Assembly: GCF_021026375.1 (NCBI RefSeq)
Contig: NZ_JAJNDB010000001.1
Location: 434,001 to 498,000, forward strand
DNA: 64,000 nucleotides
Reading direction: 5' to 3'
DNA from: Actinomycetospora endophytica
Lineage (GTDB): Bacteria; Actinomycetota; Actinomycetes; Mycobacteriales; Pseudonocardiaceae
Below, piece by piece: positions 41,651 to 49,715 of this stretch. The translations under genes and the position numbers were made by a program. A model generated the notes under the pieces. That model was not told where the DNA came from, ran no database searches, and saw only the letters and a list, made by a program, of their open reading frames with translations. Within the stretch, counting starts at the first letter, position 1; the number at the start of each line of letters is the position of its first letter.

Positions 41651-42445
41651 ATGAACCTCGCGCCGCTGCTCACGAGCGGTTCTCTCGATGATCCGGAGGT
41701 GCTGGCGGCGGTCGCCGCGGCCCCCGAGGAACGCCTGCTGCCCGATGTGACCGTCGTCAAAGTGGGCGGTCAGAGCCTGGTCGACCGGGGCCGGGCCGCC
41801 GTCTTCCCGCTGCTGGAGGAGATCGTCGCCGCCACGGCGGACCACCGGCTGCTGATCGGGACCGGGGGCGGGACCCGCGCCCGGCACGCCTACGCCCTGG
41901 CCGCCGGGCTCGGCCTCCCGACGGGCGTACTGTCCGACATCGGGTCCTCCGTGGCCGGACAGAACGCCGCGATGCTGGGGTACCTGCTCGCGAAGCACGG
42001 AATCCCGGTGGTCGAGCCGCACGCGCTCGCCTCGCTGCCGCTGCACCTGGCCGAGGTCCGGGCCGCCGTCTTCGCCGGGATGCCGCCCTACGACATGTGG
42101 CAGCGCGTCCCGGACGCCGGCGTCATCCCCCCGTACCGGACCGACGCGGGCTGCTACCTCGTCGCCGAGACCTACGGCTGCGCCGGGATGATCTATGTCA
42201 AGGACGAGGACGGCCTGTACACGGCCAACCCCAAGAACGACCCGTCGGCCGAGCTGATCCCCGAGATCTCCGTGGACGAGCTGCTCGCGCGCGACCTGCC
42301 CGACCTCGTCGTCGAGCCCGGCGTCCTCGAGCTCATGCGCTCGGCGCGCCACGTCCGCCACGTCCAGGTCGTCAACGGGCTACGGCCCGGCGCCCTGACC
42401 CGCGCCCTCGCCGGCGAGCACGTCGGCACCCTGATCACCGCGTAG
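41651..42445 (+). CDS. mosB: Molybdenum storage protein beta-subunit-like (amino acid kinase fold)
   Basis: 264 aa. The match to Azotobacter MosB is extensive: RLLPDVTVVKVGGQSLVDRG, RAAVFPLLEEIV, HRLLIGTGGGTRARHAYALA, AGLGLPTGVLSDIGSSVAGQ, NAAMLGYLLAKHGIPVVEPH, VIPPYRTDAGCYLVAE, VKDEDGLYTANPKNDPSAEL, VQVVNGLRPGALTRALAGEH. MoSto is an (alpha-beta)3 cage that uses ATP to lay down polyoxomolybdate clusters. The stop TAG begins a palindrome that separates it from the alpha-like gene. No nitrogenase genes are in the window. Confidence 0.88.
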   Translation: MNLAPLLTSGSLDDPEVLAAVAAAPEERLLPDVTVVKVGGQSLVDRGRAAVFPLLEEIVAATADHRLLIGTGGGTRARHAYALAAGLGLPTGVLSDIGSSVAGQNAAMLGYLLAKHGIPVVEPHALASLPLHLAEVRAAVFAGMPPYDMWQRVPDAGVIPPYRTDAGCYLVAETYGCAGMIYVKDEDGLYTANPKNDPSAELIPEISVDELLARDLPDLVVEPGVLELMRSARHVRHVQVVNGLRPGALTRALAGEHVGTLITA

Positions 42446-42516
42446 GTGCGCTGCGCGCATGTGAGCAGAAATTGACGCCATAGCCGCACTTTGTGCTCAC
42501 GAGCGCGCAGCGCGCC
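42443..42516. repeat. Palindromic repeat R1, copy 2, between mosB and mosA
   Basis: Starts TAGGTGCGCTGCGCGCATGT, like the element at 1721-1797, and ends GCTCACGAGCGCGCAGCGCG. The arms pair over about 20 bp (GCGCTGCGCGC, TGTGAGCA with TGCTCACGAG). Its first three bases are the mosB stop codon, and the mosA ribosome site AAGGAGGTGG follows directly. Confidence 0.8.
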
Positions 42517-42535
42517 AGAAAAGGAGGTGGCCGTC

Positions 42536-43354
42536 GTGACGGCTCCCGATACCAAGGACGTGCCCTCGGCGCTGATGCGCCAGACCCTGCTCGACCAGGA
42601 ACGCCTCGCCGCCGCCGAGCCCGGCCGCGAGCGGCCCCCGCGGCGCCTGCTGCCGTGGCTCGACGTCGTCGTGCTCGGCGGCTCGACGATCGTCGACCGC
42701 GGCGGCGACGTGCTGCTCGGCGTCGTCGAGGAGCTGCGATCGACCTTCACCGGGCCCCCGCCGGCCGAGGGCGGCACCCGACTGCTGATCCTCACCGGCG
42801 CGGGCGTCCGGGCGCGCCACGTGCTCGGCGTCGGCCTCGACCTGGGACTGCCCGCGGGGGCGCTCGCCGGGCTCGCCGCGACCGAGGCCGAGCAGAACGG
42901 CCATCTCGTCGCGGCGCTGCTGGCCGCCGACGGGGTCTCCTACCTGCCGCACGGCAGCGTCGCGCGCCAGCTGCCGGTGCACCTGGCCGCCGCGCCGGCC
43001 GCGGTGTCGACCGGCTACCCGCCCTACGGCGTCCACGAGTTCCCGACCGGCGGCGGCCGGCTCCCGGTCCACCGCACCGACGCCGGCGCGCTGCTGCTCG
43101 CGGACGCCTTCGGTGCCCGATCACTGACCTACGTGCGCGACACCGAGTCGCTCGCCGGGTTCGAGGGCGCGTCGCTGACGACGTCCGGCGCGGCCGGGCA
43201 CGACGGCCCGCTCCCGGTCGACCGCGTGGTGCTCGACCTGCTGCCGCGCGCGAAGCACGTCCGCTCCTTCGCGGTCGTCGACGGCACCGAGCGCGGGCGC
43301 ATCAGCGAGGCCCGGGCGGGCCGACCGACCGGGTTCACCCTGCGGGCGGACTGA
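42536..43354 (+). CDS. mosA: Molybdenum storage protein alpha-subunit-like (amino acid kinase fold)
   Basis: 272 aa, aligning with Azotobacter MosA: RRLLPWLDVVVLGGSTIVDR, LLILTGAGVRARHVLGVGLD, LGLPAGALAGLAATEAEQNG, HLVAALLAADGVSYLPHGSV, TGYPPYGVHEFPTGGGRLPV, HRTDAGALLLADAFGARSLT, PLPVDRVVLDLLPRAKHV. Where MosA has PPYHHHEF with the cluster-binding histidines, this protein has PPYGVHEF and keeps only one. GTG 42536 has a near-perfect AAGGAGGTGG site. It should pair with the upstream beta-like subunit. Confidence 0.85.
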   Translation: MTAPDTKDVPSALMRQTLLDQERLAAAEPGRERPPRRLLPWLDVVVLGGSTIVDRGGDVLLGVVEELRSTFTGPPPAEGGTRLLILTGAGVRARHVLGVGLDLGLPAGALAGLAATEAEQNGHLVAALLAADGVSYLPHGSVARQLPVHLAAAPAAVSTGYPPYGVHEFPTGGGRLPVHRTDAGALLLADAFGARSLTYVRDTESLAGFEGASLTTSGAAGHDGPLPVDRVVLDLLPRAKHVRSFAVVDGTERGRISEARAGRPTGFTLRAD

Positions 43355-43375
43355 GCCGGGAGGGACCTCGCCGGC

Positions 43376-43450
43376 GTCAGCGATGGTCCCCTGTCGGCGT
43401 GCTCAATTGGATCCTGACATCAGACGTCAGGATGAACCCTTCCTGACATG
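43376..43450. repeat. Repeat family R2, copy 1
   Basis: Begins GTCAGCGATGGTCC and ends with the reverse complement of GTCAGGAAGGGTTCATCCTG. ATCCTGAC-N7-GTCAGGAT is an internal inverted repeat. Both blocks recur at 53626-53680. It lies between the convergent mosA and amidase genes. Confidence 0.75.
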
Positions 43451-43462
43451 CCGGCCCGGCGC

Positions 43463-44821
43463 TCAGGCGAGCAACGGCGGGCGCCGGGCGGCGTGATCGG
43501 TCGCGGCCTCGTGGGTGAGCGCCACCTCGAGGACGCGCCGATCCCCACCCGGCGGCGCGATGAGCTGCACACCGACCGGCAGCCCGTCGGCGGTGAACCC
43601 GGCCGGCATCCCGAGCGCAGGGACGCCGGCCATCGACCACGGCATGACCGTCTCCATCCAGCGGTGGTAGGTGTCCATCGGCCGGCCGTCGATCTCGGCC
43701 GGCCAGTGGATCTCCGCCGCGAACGGGTGCACCTGGGTGGCCGGGGCGATCAGCACGTCGAACCGCTCGAAGAGCTCGACGACCGCCGCGTACCACTCCG
43801 CCCGCACGGTGGCCGCCTGCGCGATCTCCCACGCGGACAGCGCCGTCCCGTGCTCGATCTCCCAGCGCAGTTCGGGCTTCAACTGCGCGGCCAGGGCGGG
43901 GTCGTCGAGCAGCGGCGCCATCTCGACCGCGTTCCACCACCGCCAGCGCAGGAACGCCTCCCACAGCCCGTCGAGGTCGAAGGACGGGACGACGTCCTCG
44001 ACGACCGCACCGAGCCCGGCCAGCACCTCGACGGGTCCGCGGGCGAGCTCGAGCAGCCCGGGCTCGGTCGCCAACCGGCCGTCGAGATCGCCCAGCCAGC
44101 CGACCCGCAGGCCCGCCGGGTCGGCCGGGCGCAGGTCGGTGAGGTCCGGCGGGTCGGCGCGGTCGAGCGGCCCGACCGCCCCACCTGCCGTCATCACCCC
44201 GAACAGCGCGGCGAGATCGGTCACGGTGCGGGCCATCGGCCCGGCTTCGCCGAGTTGCGCGACGAAGCCCGGCCCGCCCGGCACCCGCCCCCGCGAGGGC
44301 CGCAGGCCGTACACGTTCGCCCAGGCCGCGGGGTTGCGCAGCGACCCCATGTAGTCGCTGCCGTCGGCGGCCGGGAGCATCCGGGTCGCGAGCGCCGCCG
44401 CCGCGCCGCCCGAGGAGCCGCCGACGGTGCGCGTGAGGTCGTAGGGATTGCGGGTGGTGCCCCAGACCGGGTTGTAGGTCTGCGACCCGAACGCCAGCTC
44501 CGGGGTGTTCGTCCGCGCCACGAACAGCGCTCCCGCCGCCCGCATCCGCGCCACGTGCGGCGCGTCGACGACCCCCACCCGGGAGGCGAAGATCGGCGAG
44601 CCCGCCGTGAACGACTGACCCGCCGCCTCCGTCACGTCCTTGATCGCCTGCGGGACGCCGTGCAGCACCCCGCGCCGCTCGCCGCGACCCAGCTCGACGT
44701 CGCGCTCGGCCGCCTCGGCGAGCACGGCCACCGGGTCACGGCGCGCGACGAGGCCGTTGACCTGCGGGTTCACCGCGTCGGCGTGCTCCAGGTGGACGCG
44801 CGCCACCTCCACGCACGACAC
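43463..44821 (-). CDS. Amidase-signature family hydrolase
   Basis: 452 aa. Ser-cisSer-Lys triad: Lys in GVPQAIKDVTEAAG, cis-Ser in TVGGSSGGAAAALATR, nucleophilic Ser in ADGSDYMGSLRNPAAW. It hydrolyses an amide, possibly an aryl-acyl amide or a 6-aminohexanoate-type substrate. Homologues begin some 25 residues earlier, and the frame does continue upstream (ELGLVGLAAAIAAREVS) to about 44899 but without ATG or GTG. The GTG at 44821 may therefore miss the first helix, or a CTG next to the stop of the upstream gene may be used. Same strand as the ABM gene. Confidence 0.88.
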   Translation of the reverse strand: MSCVEVARVHLEHADAVNPQVNGLVARRDPVAVLAEAAERDVELGRGERRGVLHGVPQAIKDVTEAAGQSFTAGSPIFASRVGVVDAPHVARMRAAGALFVARTNTPELAFGSQTYNPVWGTTRNPYDLTRTVGGSSGGAAAALATRMLPAADGSDYMGSLRNPAAWANVYGLRPSRGRVPGGPGFVAQLGEAGPMARTVTDLAALFGVMTAGGAVGPLDRADPPDLTDLRPADPAGLRVGWLGDLDGRLATEPGLLELARGPVEVLAGLGAVVEDVVPSFDLDGLWEAFLRWRWWNAVEMAPLLDDPALAAQLKPELRWEIEHGTALSAWEIAQAATVRAEWYAAVVELFERFDVLIAPATQVHPFAAEIHWPAEIDGRPMDTYHRWMETVMPWSMAGVPALGMPAGFTADGLPVGVQLIAPPGGDRRVLEVALTHEAATDHAARRPPLLA

Positions 44822-44895
44822 CTCGCGCGCGGCGATCGCGGCCGCCAGGCCGACGAGCCCGAGCTCGCAGACCTCGGGGACCGCGGTGACCTCGC

Positions 44896-45219
44896 TCAGC
44901 GGGGCTTCACCTCGCCCATCTCGCCCCAGCCGTCACCGTCGACGCCCTGGACGCTGATGATCCGCGGCGTGGTGTCCACGTAGTCCGGGGCCTCGGCGAC
45001 GAACTTCTTGAAGTGGTCCGAGGTCACGTGCGCCTCGGCGGCGCCGTCCTGGAAGGCCTCGACGAGGGTGTAGGTGTTCTCCTCGTCGAGGGACTTGTTC
45101 CACTCGAAGAAGATGTTGCCGGGCTCGGAGCGGGTGCCCGCCGTGAACTCCTTCGTGAGCTCGGGGAAGCGGTCGGCGTACTCCGGCTTGACGGTCCACT
45201 TGACCGCGATGAAGATCAT
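44896..45219 (-). CDS. Antibiotic-biosynthesis-monooxygenase (ABM) domain protein
   Basis: 107 aa: IFIAVKWTVKPEYADRFPEL, TAGTRSEPGNIFFEWNKSLD, TYTLVEAFQDGAAEAHVTSD, HFKKFVAE. This is a single dimeric ferredoxin-like ABM domain of the putative quinol monooxygenase (YgiN-like) group, which oxidises quinols or aromatic substrates without cofactor. ATG 45219. It directly precedes the amidase gene, likely in one operon, and is divergent from the AraC regulator. Confidence 0.88.
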   Translation of the reverse strand: MIFIAVKWTVKPEYADRFPELTKEFTAGTRSEPGNIFFEWNKSLDEENTYTLVEAFQDGAAEAHVTSDHFKKFVAEAPDYVDTTPRIISVQGVDGDGWGEMGEVKPR

Positions 45220-45319
45220 GCCCCGATCCTGGCACGCGAGTGGTGCGCAGCACACCGTCCGGGCGGCGGACGCCCGCGGCACCTGGCGGACCGGACGGGA
45301 CATCGCCGACACTGACCGC

Positions 45320-46234
45320 ATGACCCGGGCGGGGGAGGTCGTCGCGTCGGCCTCGCGTGCGCCCGCCCCGGCCCTGCGCGGCCTGGTCTCGTATCACGGC
45401 TACGACCTGCGCGACGTGGTTCCCGGCCGCCACCGCGGACTGCCCTCGCCATACCTGACGGCCGTCGTCACGTTCGGCCCGCAGCTCGAGCTGGAACGTC
45501 CCGACGGCGTCCGTGGCCGGTTCGCGGCCTGCGTCGGCGGGCTGCACGACGTGCCGGAGCGCATCGTCCACGACGGCCGCCAGTCCGGGATCTACCTGAG
45601 CGTGCACCCGCTCGCGGCGCGGACGCTGTTCGGTGTCCCGGCGGCGGCGCTCGCCGCCATCACGGTCGAGGCGGACGACGTCCTGGGCCGGCTGGGGCAG
45701 GAGCTCGCACGCCGGGTCGCGGACGCCGAGGACGACGGGTGGGACGCCCGCTTCGCCGCGCTGGACGACGTCCTGCTGCGCCTGCTCGGTCGGCACGACG
45801 CGGCACCCTCGGCGTCCGACGAGGTCCGGCACGCGTGGCGGGCCCTGACCGCACCGGACCCGGGCGGGGTCGGTGATCTCGCCCGCGAGCTGGGCTGGAG
45901 CGGCGACCATCTGAGCCGCCGGTTCCGCGCGGAGTTCGGCGTCGGCCCGAAGCTGGCGGCGCGGCTGGCCCGCTTCGACCGGGCCCGGCGCGACGTGGCT
46001 CGTCGGGCCGGCGAGGGGGTGCTCGCGCTGGCCGACGTCGCCGTCACGCACGGGTACGCGGACCAGGCCCACCTCGCCCGCGAGTTCCGGTCGCTCGCCG
46101 GCTGCACGGCGACGCAGTGGGTCGACGAGGAGGTCCACGGCGGTCTGGTGAGCGGCTCGGCGGGTGGGGTCGTCATCCCCGACGACGAGGGAGTCGCTAC
46201 GGGTCGATCGGATCTCCGTTCACCCGTGCACTGA
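45320..46234 (+). CDS. AraC-family regulator
   Basis: 304 aa. N-terminal DUF6597-like sensor region (GLVSYHGYDLRDVVPGRHRG, SGIYLSVHPLAARTLFGVPA). The C-terminal double HTH is VGDLARELGWSGDHLSRRFR and LADVAVTHGYADQAHLAREF followed by RSLAG. It probably controls the divergent ABM/amidase genes, 100 bp away. Its last 16 codons and stop are formed by the R4 repeat, so the C-terminal tail is likely recent and non-functional. Confidence 0.88.
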   Translation: MTRAGEVVASASRAPAPALRGLVSYHGYDLRDVVPGRHRGLPSPYLTAVVTFGPQLELERPDGVRGRFAACVGGLHDVPERIVHDGRQSGIYLSVHPLAARTLFGVPAAALAAITVEADDVLGRLGQELARRVADAEDDGWDARFAALDDVLLRLLGRHDAAPSASDEVRHAWRALTAPDPGGVGDLARELGWSGDHLSRRFRAEFGVGPKLAARLARFDRARRDVARRAGEGVLALADVAVTHGYADQAHLAREFRSLAGCTATQWVDEEVHGGLVSGSAGGVVIPDDEGVATGRSDLRSPVH

Positions 46235-46248
46235 CTCCCTGATCACCG
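46187..46248. repeat. Hairpin repeat R4, copy 1, overlapping the end of the AraC gene
   Basis: A 62-bp element from GAGGGAGTC to GACTCCCTGATCACCG, with central CGGATCTCCGTT. 52 of 62 bases equal the copy at 62244-62305. GGGAGTC/GACTCCC forms the stem base. Confidence 0.85.
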
Positions 46249-46309
46249 ACCGGCCGGGGATCGGATTCGTCCAAGACCCCCGGCCCGGGCGCGCGCCATT
46301 CTCATCGGC

Positions 46310-46762
46310 ATGACCGAGACGACGACCTCCACCGCGACCACCTCGACGCCCCCGGCGCAGATCTGGCCGACCCTGCGGGCCCGCGACGCCCGAGCGCTGA
46401 TCGACTTCTACGTCGCGGCGTTCGGGTTCACCGAGACCGTGGCCTACACCGACGACGCCGGGACGATCATGCACGCCGAGCTGGCCTGGCCGCTCGGCGG
46501 CGGGCTGATGATGGGCCAGGAGCGCGAGACGAACGACGACCGCTGGAGCATCCGCGCCGGGTCGTTCGGCGCCTACGTGGTCACCCGCGACGCCGCGCAC
46601 ACCGACGAGATCTTCGCCCGGGCTGCCGCAGCCGGCGCCACGGTGATCGCCGAGCCCTACGACACCGACTACGGCTCGCACGACTGCACGCTGCTCGACC
46701 CGGACGGCAACCACTGGCAGTTCGGGACCTACCCGGGAAGCCCGCGTCCGTACGAGGCCTGA
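46310..46762 (+). CDS. VOC-superfamily (glyoxalase-like) protein
   Basis: 150 aa: LRARDARALIDFYVAAFGFT, MHAELAWPLGGGLMMGQE, AAAAGATVIAEPYDTDYGSH, DCTLLDPDGNHWQFGTYPG. The DPDGNHWQF end and the YGSH metal or substrate position place it with the PhnB/bleomycin-resistance-like VOC proteins. Substrate unknown. It is followed by a strong hairpin terminator. Confidence 0.88.
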   Translation: MTETTTSTATTSTPPAQIWPTLRARDARALIDFYVAAFGFTETVAYTDDAGTIMHAELAWPLGGGLMMGQERETNDDRWSIRAGSFGAYVVTRDAAHTDEIFARAAAAGATVIAEPYDTDYGSHDCTLLDPDGNHWQFGTYPGSPRPYEA

Positions 46763-46763
46763 A

Positions 46764-46803
46764 GCCCGCCCGCGACGACGGAGCCGCCGTCGTCACGGCG
46801 GGC
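46764..46803 (+). terminator. Hairpin terminator between convergent genes
   Basis: GCCCGCC...GACGACGG and CCGTCGTC...GGCGGGC form a two-part stem of about 15 bp, starting just after the VOC stop and ending 4 bp before the stop of the opposite-strand small gene. Confidence 0.65.
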
Positions 46804-46806
46804 AGG

Positions 46807-46995
46807 TCAGAGACGCAGCCGCGGCAGCCGGCGCCGCGGACCGCCACCGGCGAGCGAGGCGATGAGCAGGACCGAGACCTGCACCATCCAGATCATCGCG
46901 ACGACCGTCATCCGCATCATCACGAACATCAGACGGAACATCATGAAGCAGAGCGAGATCAGCGCACCCACACGAACCCCCGAGGTCACCACCAC
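46807..46995 (-). CDS. Small Met-rich hydrophobic protein
   Basis: 62 aa: VRVGALISLCFMMFRLMFVM, MRMTVVAMIWMVQVSVLLIA, then SLAGGGPRRRLPRLRL. Two short hydrophobic helices and a basic tail. Small actinobacterial membrane proteins of this FMMFRLMFVMM type recur next to unrelated genes; function unknown. The composition differs sharply from random shadow frames of this GC-rich DNA, which argues for a real gene. Confidence 0.6.
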   Translation of the reverse strand: MVVTSGVRVGALISLCFMMFRLMFVMMRMTVVAMIWMVQVSVLLIASLAGGGPRRRLPRLRL

Positions 46996-47291
46996 CGGAT
47001 CTCCGGCGACACCGACTGATCGAGCCCGGCGAACGGTCCGTTACCGGCTGGCCTGCGAAGGCACCCGCTCGCGCGTACGGTCCAGGACCAGCACGTGGTT
47101 GCGCCTAGGGTTCCGCCTGCCGCCCGCCTCCCAGCCCACAACCAGGGTGGCCAGGGTCTGGACCGAGCGGCGCCACGGCCGTCCCGGCCAGGACCGGGGC
47201 CGGCCGCACACCTGACGGGATAGAAGCCCCGAGGGCTCCAGTCCGACGTGCCCATCTCCGCGATGGGACCGATCGCCAAGGAGCCTCCCCG

Positions 47292-48167
47292 GTGGCCAGC
47301 AGTCTCGTTGCCCTCTCCCCCGCGACGGCGAACCTCTCGTCCGGCGTCGTCGCCATCACCCTGATCGCAGCGGTGCTGCACGCCACCTGGAACGCGGTCG
47401 CGCACGGCATCCCGGACCGCCTCGTCGGCTTCGCGCTGATCGGGGTCGCGTACACCGTGGTCGGCGGCATCACCGCGGCGTTCGTGGGACTCCCACCCGC
47501 GGCGGCGTGGCCGTTCGTGCTGGGCTCGGCGCTGCTGCACGTGATCTACACGCTGCTGCTGTGGGCGAGCTACCAGCTCGGCGAGTTCAGCCAGGTCTAC
47601 CCGGTGGCCCGGGGGACGGCGCCGTGGGTGGTGGCGGTGATCGAGGTCGTGCTGGGGCACCACCTGCCGGTGCTCCAGCTGATCGGGGTGGTGGTGATCT
47701 CGCTCGGGCTGTTCAGCCTGGCCCTCGACGGCGGGCGACCGTCCCGTGCCACGCTGCCGGCCCTCGCCGCCGCAGGGGCCACGGGGCTCGCCATCGCCGG
47801 ATACACCGTCGTCGACGCGACCGCGGTGAGCACCACCCCGGTGCTCGTCTACGCGACCTGGATGTTCCTGGTCCAGGGACCGGTCCTGCCGGTGATCGCG
47901 ATCGTCCGACGGGGCCGGCGGCTGCGGACCCAGACCCTCCCGGTCCTGCTCGCGGGGCTCGCCGGCGGCGTGGTGTCGCTCGCGGCCTACGGGCTCGTGC
48001 TGGTCGCGCAGACGAGCGGGGCGACCGCCGCGGTCGCCGCGCTGCGGGAGACCAGCATCGTCATCGGCGCGATCATCGGGACGGTGTTCCTCGGGGAGCG
48101 GTTCGGGCGGGGACGCGTGATCGCGGCCGCCGTCGTCGCGATCGGCATCATCCTGGTCGATCTCTGA
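47292..48167 (+). CDS. EamA/DMT-superfamily transporter
   Basis: 291 aa, ten helices in two EamA repeats (VVAITLIAAVLHATWNAVAH, ASYQLGEFSQVYPVARGTAP, AVIEVVLGHHLPVLQLIGVV; VAALRETSIVIGAIIGTVFL, GRGRVIAAAVVAIGIILV). Exports small metabolites or amino acids; substrate unknown. GTG 47292 has AAGGAG about eight bases upstream. The 296 bp before it show nothing I can assign. Confidence 0.9.
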   Translation: MASSLVALSPATANLSSGVVAITLIAAVLHATWNAVAHGIPDRLVGFALIGVAYTVVGGITAAFVGLPPAAAWPFVLGSALLHVIYTLLLWASYQLGEFSQVYPVARGTAPWVVAVIEVVLGHHLPVLQLIGVVVISLGLFSLALDGGRPSRATLPALAAAGATGLAIAGYTVVDATAVSTTPVLVYATWMFLVQGPVLPVIAIVRRGRRLRTQTLPVLLAGLAGGVVSLAAYGLVLVAQTSGATAAVAALRETSIVIGAIIGTVFLGERFGRGRVIAAAVVAIGIILVDL

Positions 48168-48198
48168 CTATCGTTCCCGCGTCGAGGAGGGGACGCCG

Positions 48199-48693
48199 GT
48201 GGGAGAGTGGACGGACTTCGCGGTCGTCGTCGGCGGGGCCAGCGCGGCGCTCACCGGGCTGCTCTTCGTCGCGATCTCGATCAACGTCGAGCGGATCGGG
48301 CGCTCGATCAGCCTGCGCTCGCGCGGGGCCCAGACGCTCGTGCTGTTCGCCGTGACGCTCGTGGTCTCGATCGTCCTGGCGGTCCCGGACCAGACGCCGG
48401 CGGCTCTCGGGATCGAGCTCGTGGTCGTCGTCGCCATCGCCGGTGCCGGCCTGCTCACCCTCGACCGCCGGGCGAAGCGGGAGCAGGATTCCCCGCACCT
48501 CGCACGCACCCTCGACCACGTCAGCCCGAACGTCCTGACCCTCGCACTCACGGCGGCGGCGGGCGTCCTGCTCATCACCGGCCACGAGTGGGGCCTCTAC
48601 CTCCTGGTGCCCTCGACGGTGATCGGCGTGGTCGGCGGGATCGCGAACGCCTGGCTCTTCCTCACCAAGATCGACGATCCGGAGGCTCCATGA
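48199..48693 (+). CDS. Four-helix membrane protein of unknown function
   Basis: 164 aa, helices at WTDFAVVVGGASAALTGLLF, TLVLFAVTLVVSIVLAVP, ALGIELVVVVAIAGAGLL, VLTLALTAAAGVLLITG and YLLVPSTVIGVVGGIANAWL. The motif GASAALTGLLFVAISIN is shared by many actinobacterial modulator-like membrane proteins without known function. GGAGGGG precedes GTG 48199. Its stop overlaps the ATG of the VOC gene. Confidence 0.75.
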   Translation: MGEWTDFAVVVGGASAALTGLLFVAISINVERIGRSISLRSRGAQTLVLFAVTLVVSIVLAVPDQTPAALGIELVVVVAIAGAGLLTLDRRAKREQDSPHLARTLDHVSPNVLTLALTAAAGVLLITGHEWGLYLLVPSTVIGVVGGIANAWLFLTKIDDPEAP

Positions 48694-49040
48694 TCACCGG
48701 CGCGCACACGATCATCTACAGCGCGGACGCCGCCGCCGACCGGGCGCTGCTGCGCGAACTGCTGCCCGACGGCCGCGCGGTCGACGCCGGCGGCGGCTGG
48801 ACCATCATCGGGCTGCCGCCCGGCGAGGTCGCCGTGCACCCGACCGACGGCGCGCCGCAGCACGAGCTGTACCTGATGTGCGACGACGTCGAGGCCACCG
48901 TCGCCGACCTGACCTCGCGTGGCGTGGTGTTCGAGGGCGGCATCACCGACCAGGGCTGGGGCCTGCTCACCACCATCCGGCTGCCGGGGGACGGGTCGCT
49001 GGGGCTCTACCAGCCCCGGCACCCGGTCGCGGCCGGCTGA
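48690..49040 (+). CDS. Small VOC-family protein
   Basis: 116 aa: AHTIIYSADAAADRALLREL, VAVHPTDGAPQHELYLMCDD, VEATVADLTSRGVVFEGGIT, GDGSLGLYQPRHP. This is a short single VOC unit. It overlaps the upstream membrane protein gene by ATGA, so the two are co-translated. No metal site is obvious beyond the two His and one Glu near AVHP and HELYL. Confidence 0.8.
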   Translation: MITGAHTIIYSADAAADRALLRELLPDGRAVDAGGGWTIIGLPPGEVAVHPTDGAPQHELYLMCDDVEATVADLTSRGVVFEGGITDQGWGLLTTIRLPGDGSLGLYQPRHPVAAG

Positions 49041-49074
49041 GCGGCTGAGCGACCGCCTGAGCAGTCGGCCGAGC

Positions 49075-49674
49075 TCACGCCGCCGCGGCGAGGTGCGCGG
49101 CCAGCGGAAGCATCGCCGGGTCCGCGGCCGGCCAGGCCGCCGGGCCGTCACCGAGCGCCACGAGCTCGGCGACCTGCGCCACGCACCACGGCGAGAGCTC
49201 CGGCCGGCCACCTCCGCGCGCCGCCGCCACGAGATCGGCCCAGGTCACGCGGCGCACGTCGTCGACCTCGGCCGGGTCGGGCGTCGGGGTGCCGGAGACC
49301 GGGGCGACGAACACCGGGCATATCTCGTGCTCGACCACGCCGTCCTGCTCGGCGCGGTAGCGGAACGCGGGCAGCACGAGCCGGGGCATCCCGACGTCGA
49401 CCCCCAGCTCCTGGCGCCCGCGGCGACGGACCGCGTCGTCGAGGGCCTCCCCCGGACCGGGGTGGCCGCAGAAACTGTTCGTCCAGACGCCGGGGAACGT
49501 CCGCTTCGTCGCGGCCCGGCGTGTCAGGAGCAGGCGCCCGTCGTCGTCGACGAGGTAGCAGGAGAACGCCAGGTGCAGCGGGGTCCGAGCGTGGTGGACC
49601 TCGGCCTTCGGCGCGGTGCCGACCGCGGCGCCGTCCGGGCCGAGCAGCACGACCAGTTCCGGACCGATCACCAC
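49075..49674 (-). CDS. idi: Isopentenyl-diphosphate delta-isomerase, type I
   Basis: 199 aa Nudix-fold enzyme that interconverts IPP and DMAPP. Catalytic Cys in WTNSFCGHPGPGEALDDAV, metal/base Glu in VVEHEICPVFVA, and the Nudix-like segment DDAVRRRGRQELG. LHLAFSCYLVDDDGRLLLTR is typical. Two adjacent GTGs (49674, 49671) are possible starts. It lies downstream of the three secreted-protein genes on the same strand but with a separate role in isoprenoid supply. Confidence 0.93.
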   Translation of the reverse strand: MVIGPELVVLLGPDGAAVGTAPKAEVHHARTPLHLAFSCYLVDDDGRLLLTRRAATKRTFPGVWTNSFCGHPGPGEALDDAVRRRGRQELGVDVGMPRLVLPAFRYRAEQDGVVEHEICPVFVAPVSGTPTPDPAEVDDVRRVTWADLVAAARGGGRPELSPWCVAQVAELVALGDGPAAWPAADPAMLPLAAHLAAAA

Positions 49675-49715
49675 GGCCGCCAGTATGGGTCCGGTCGCCG
49701 GGTCCTGCGCGGCGC

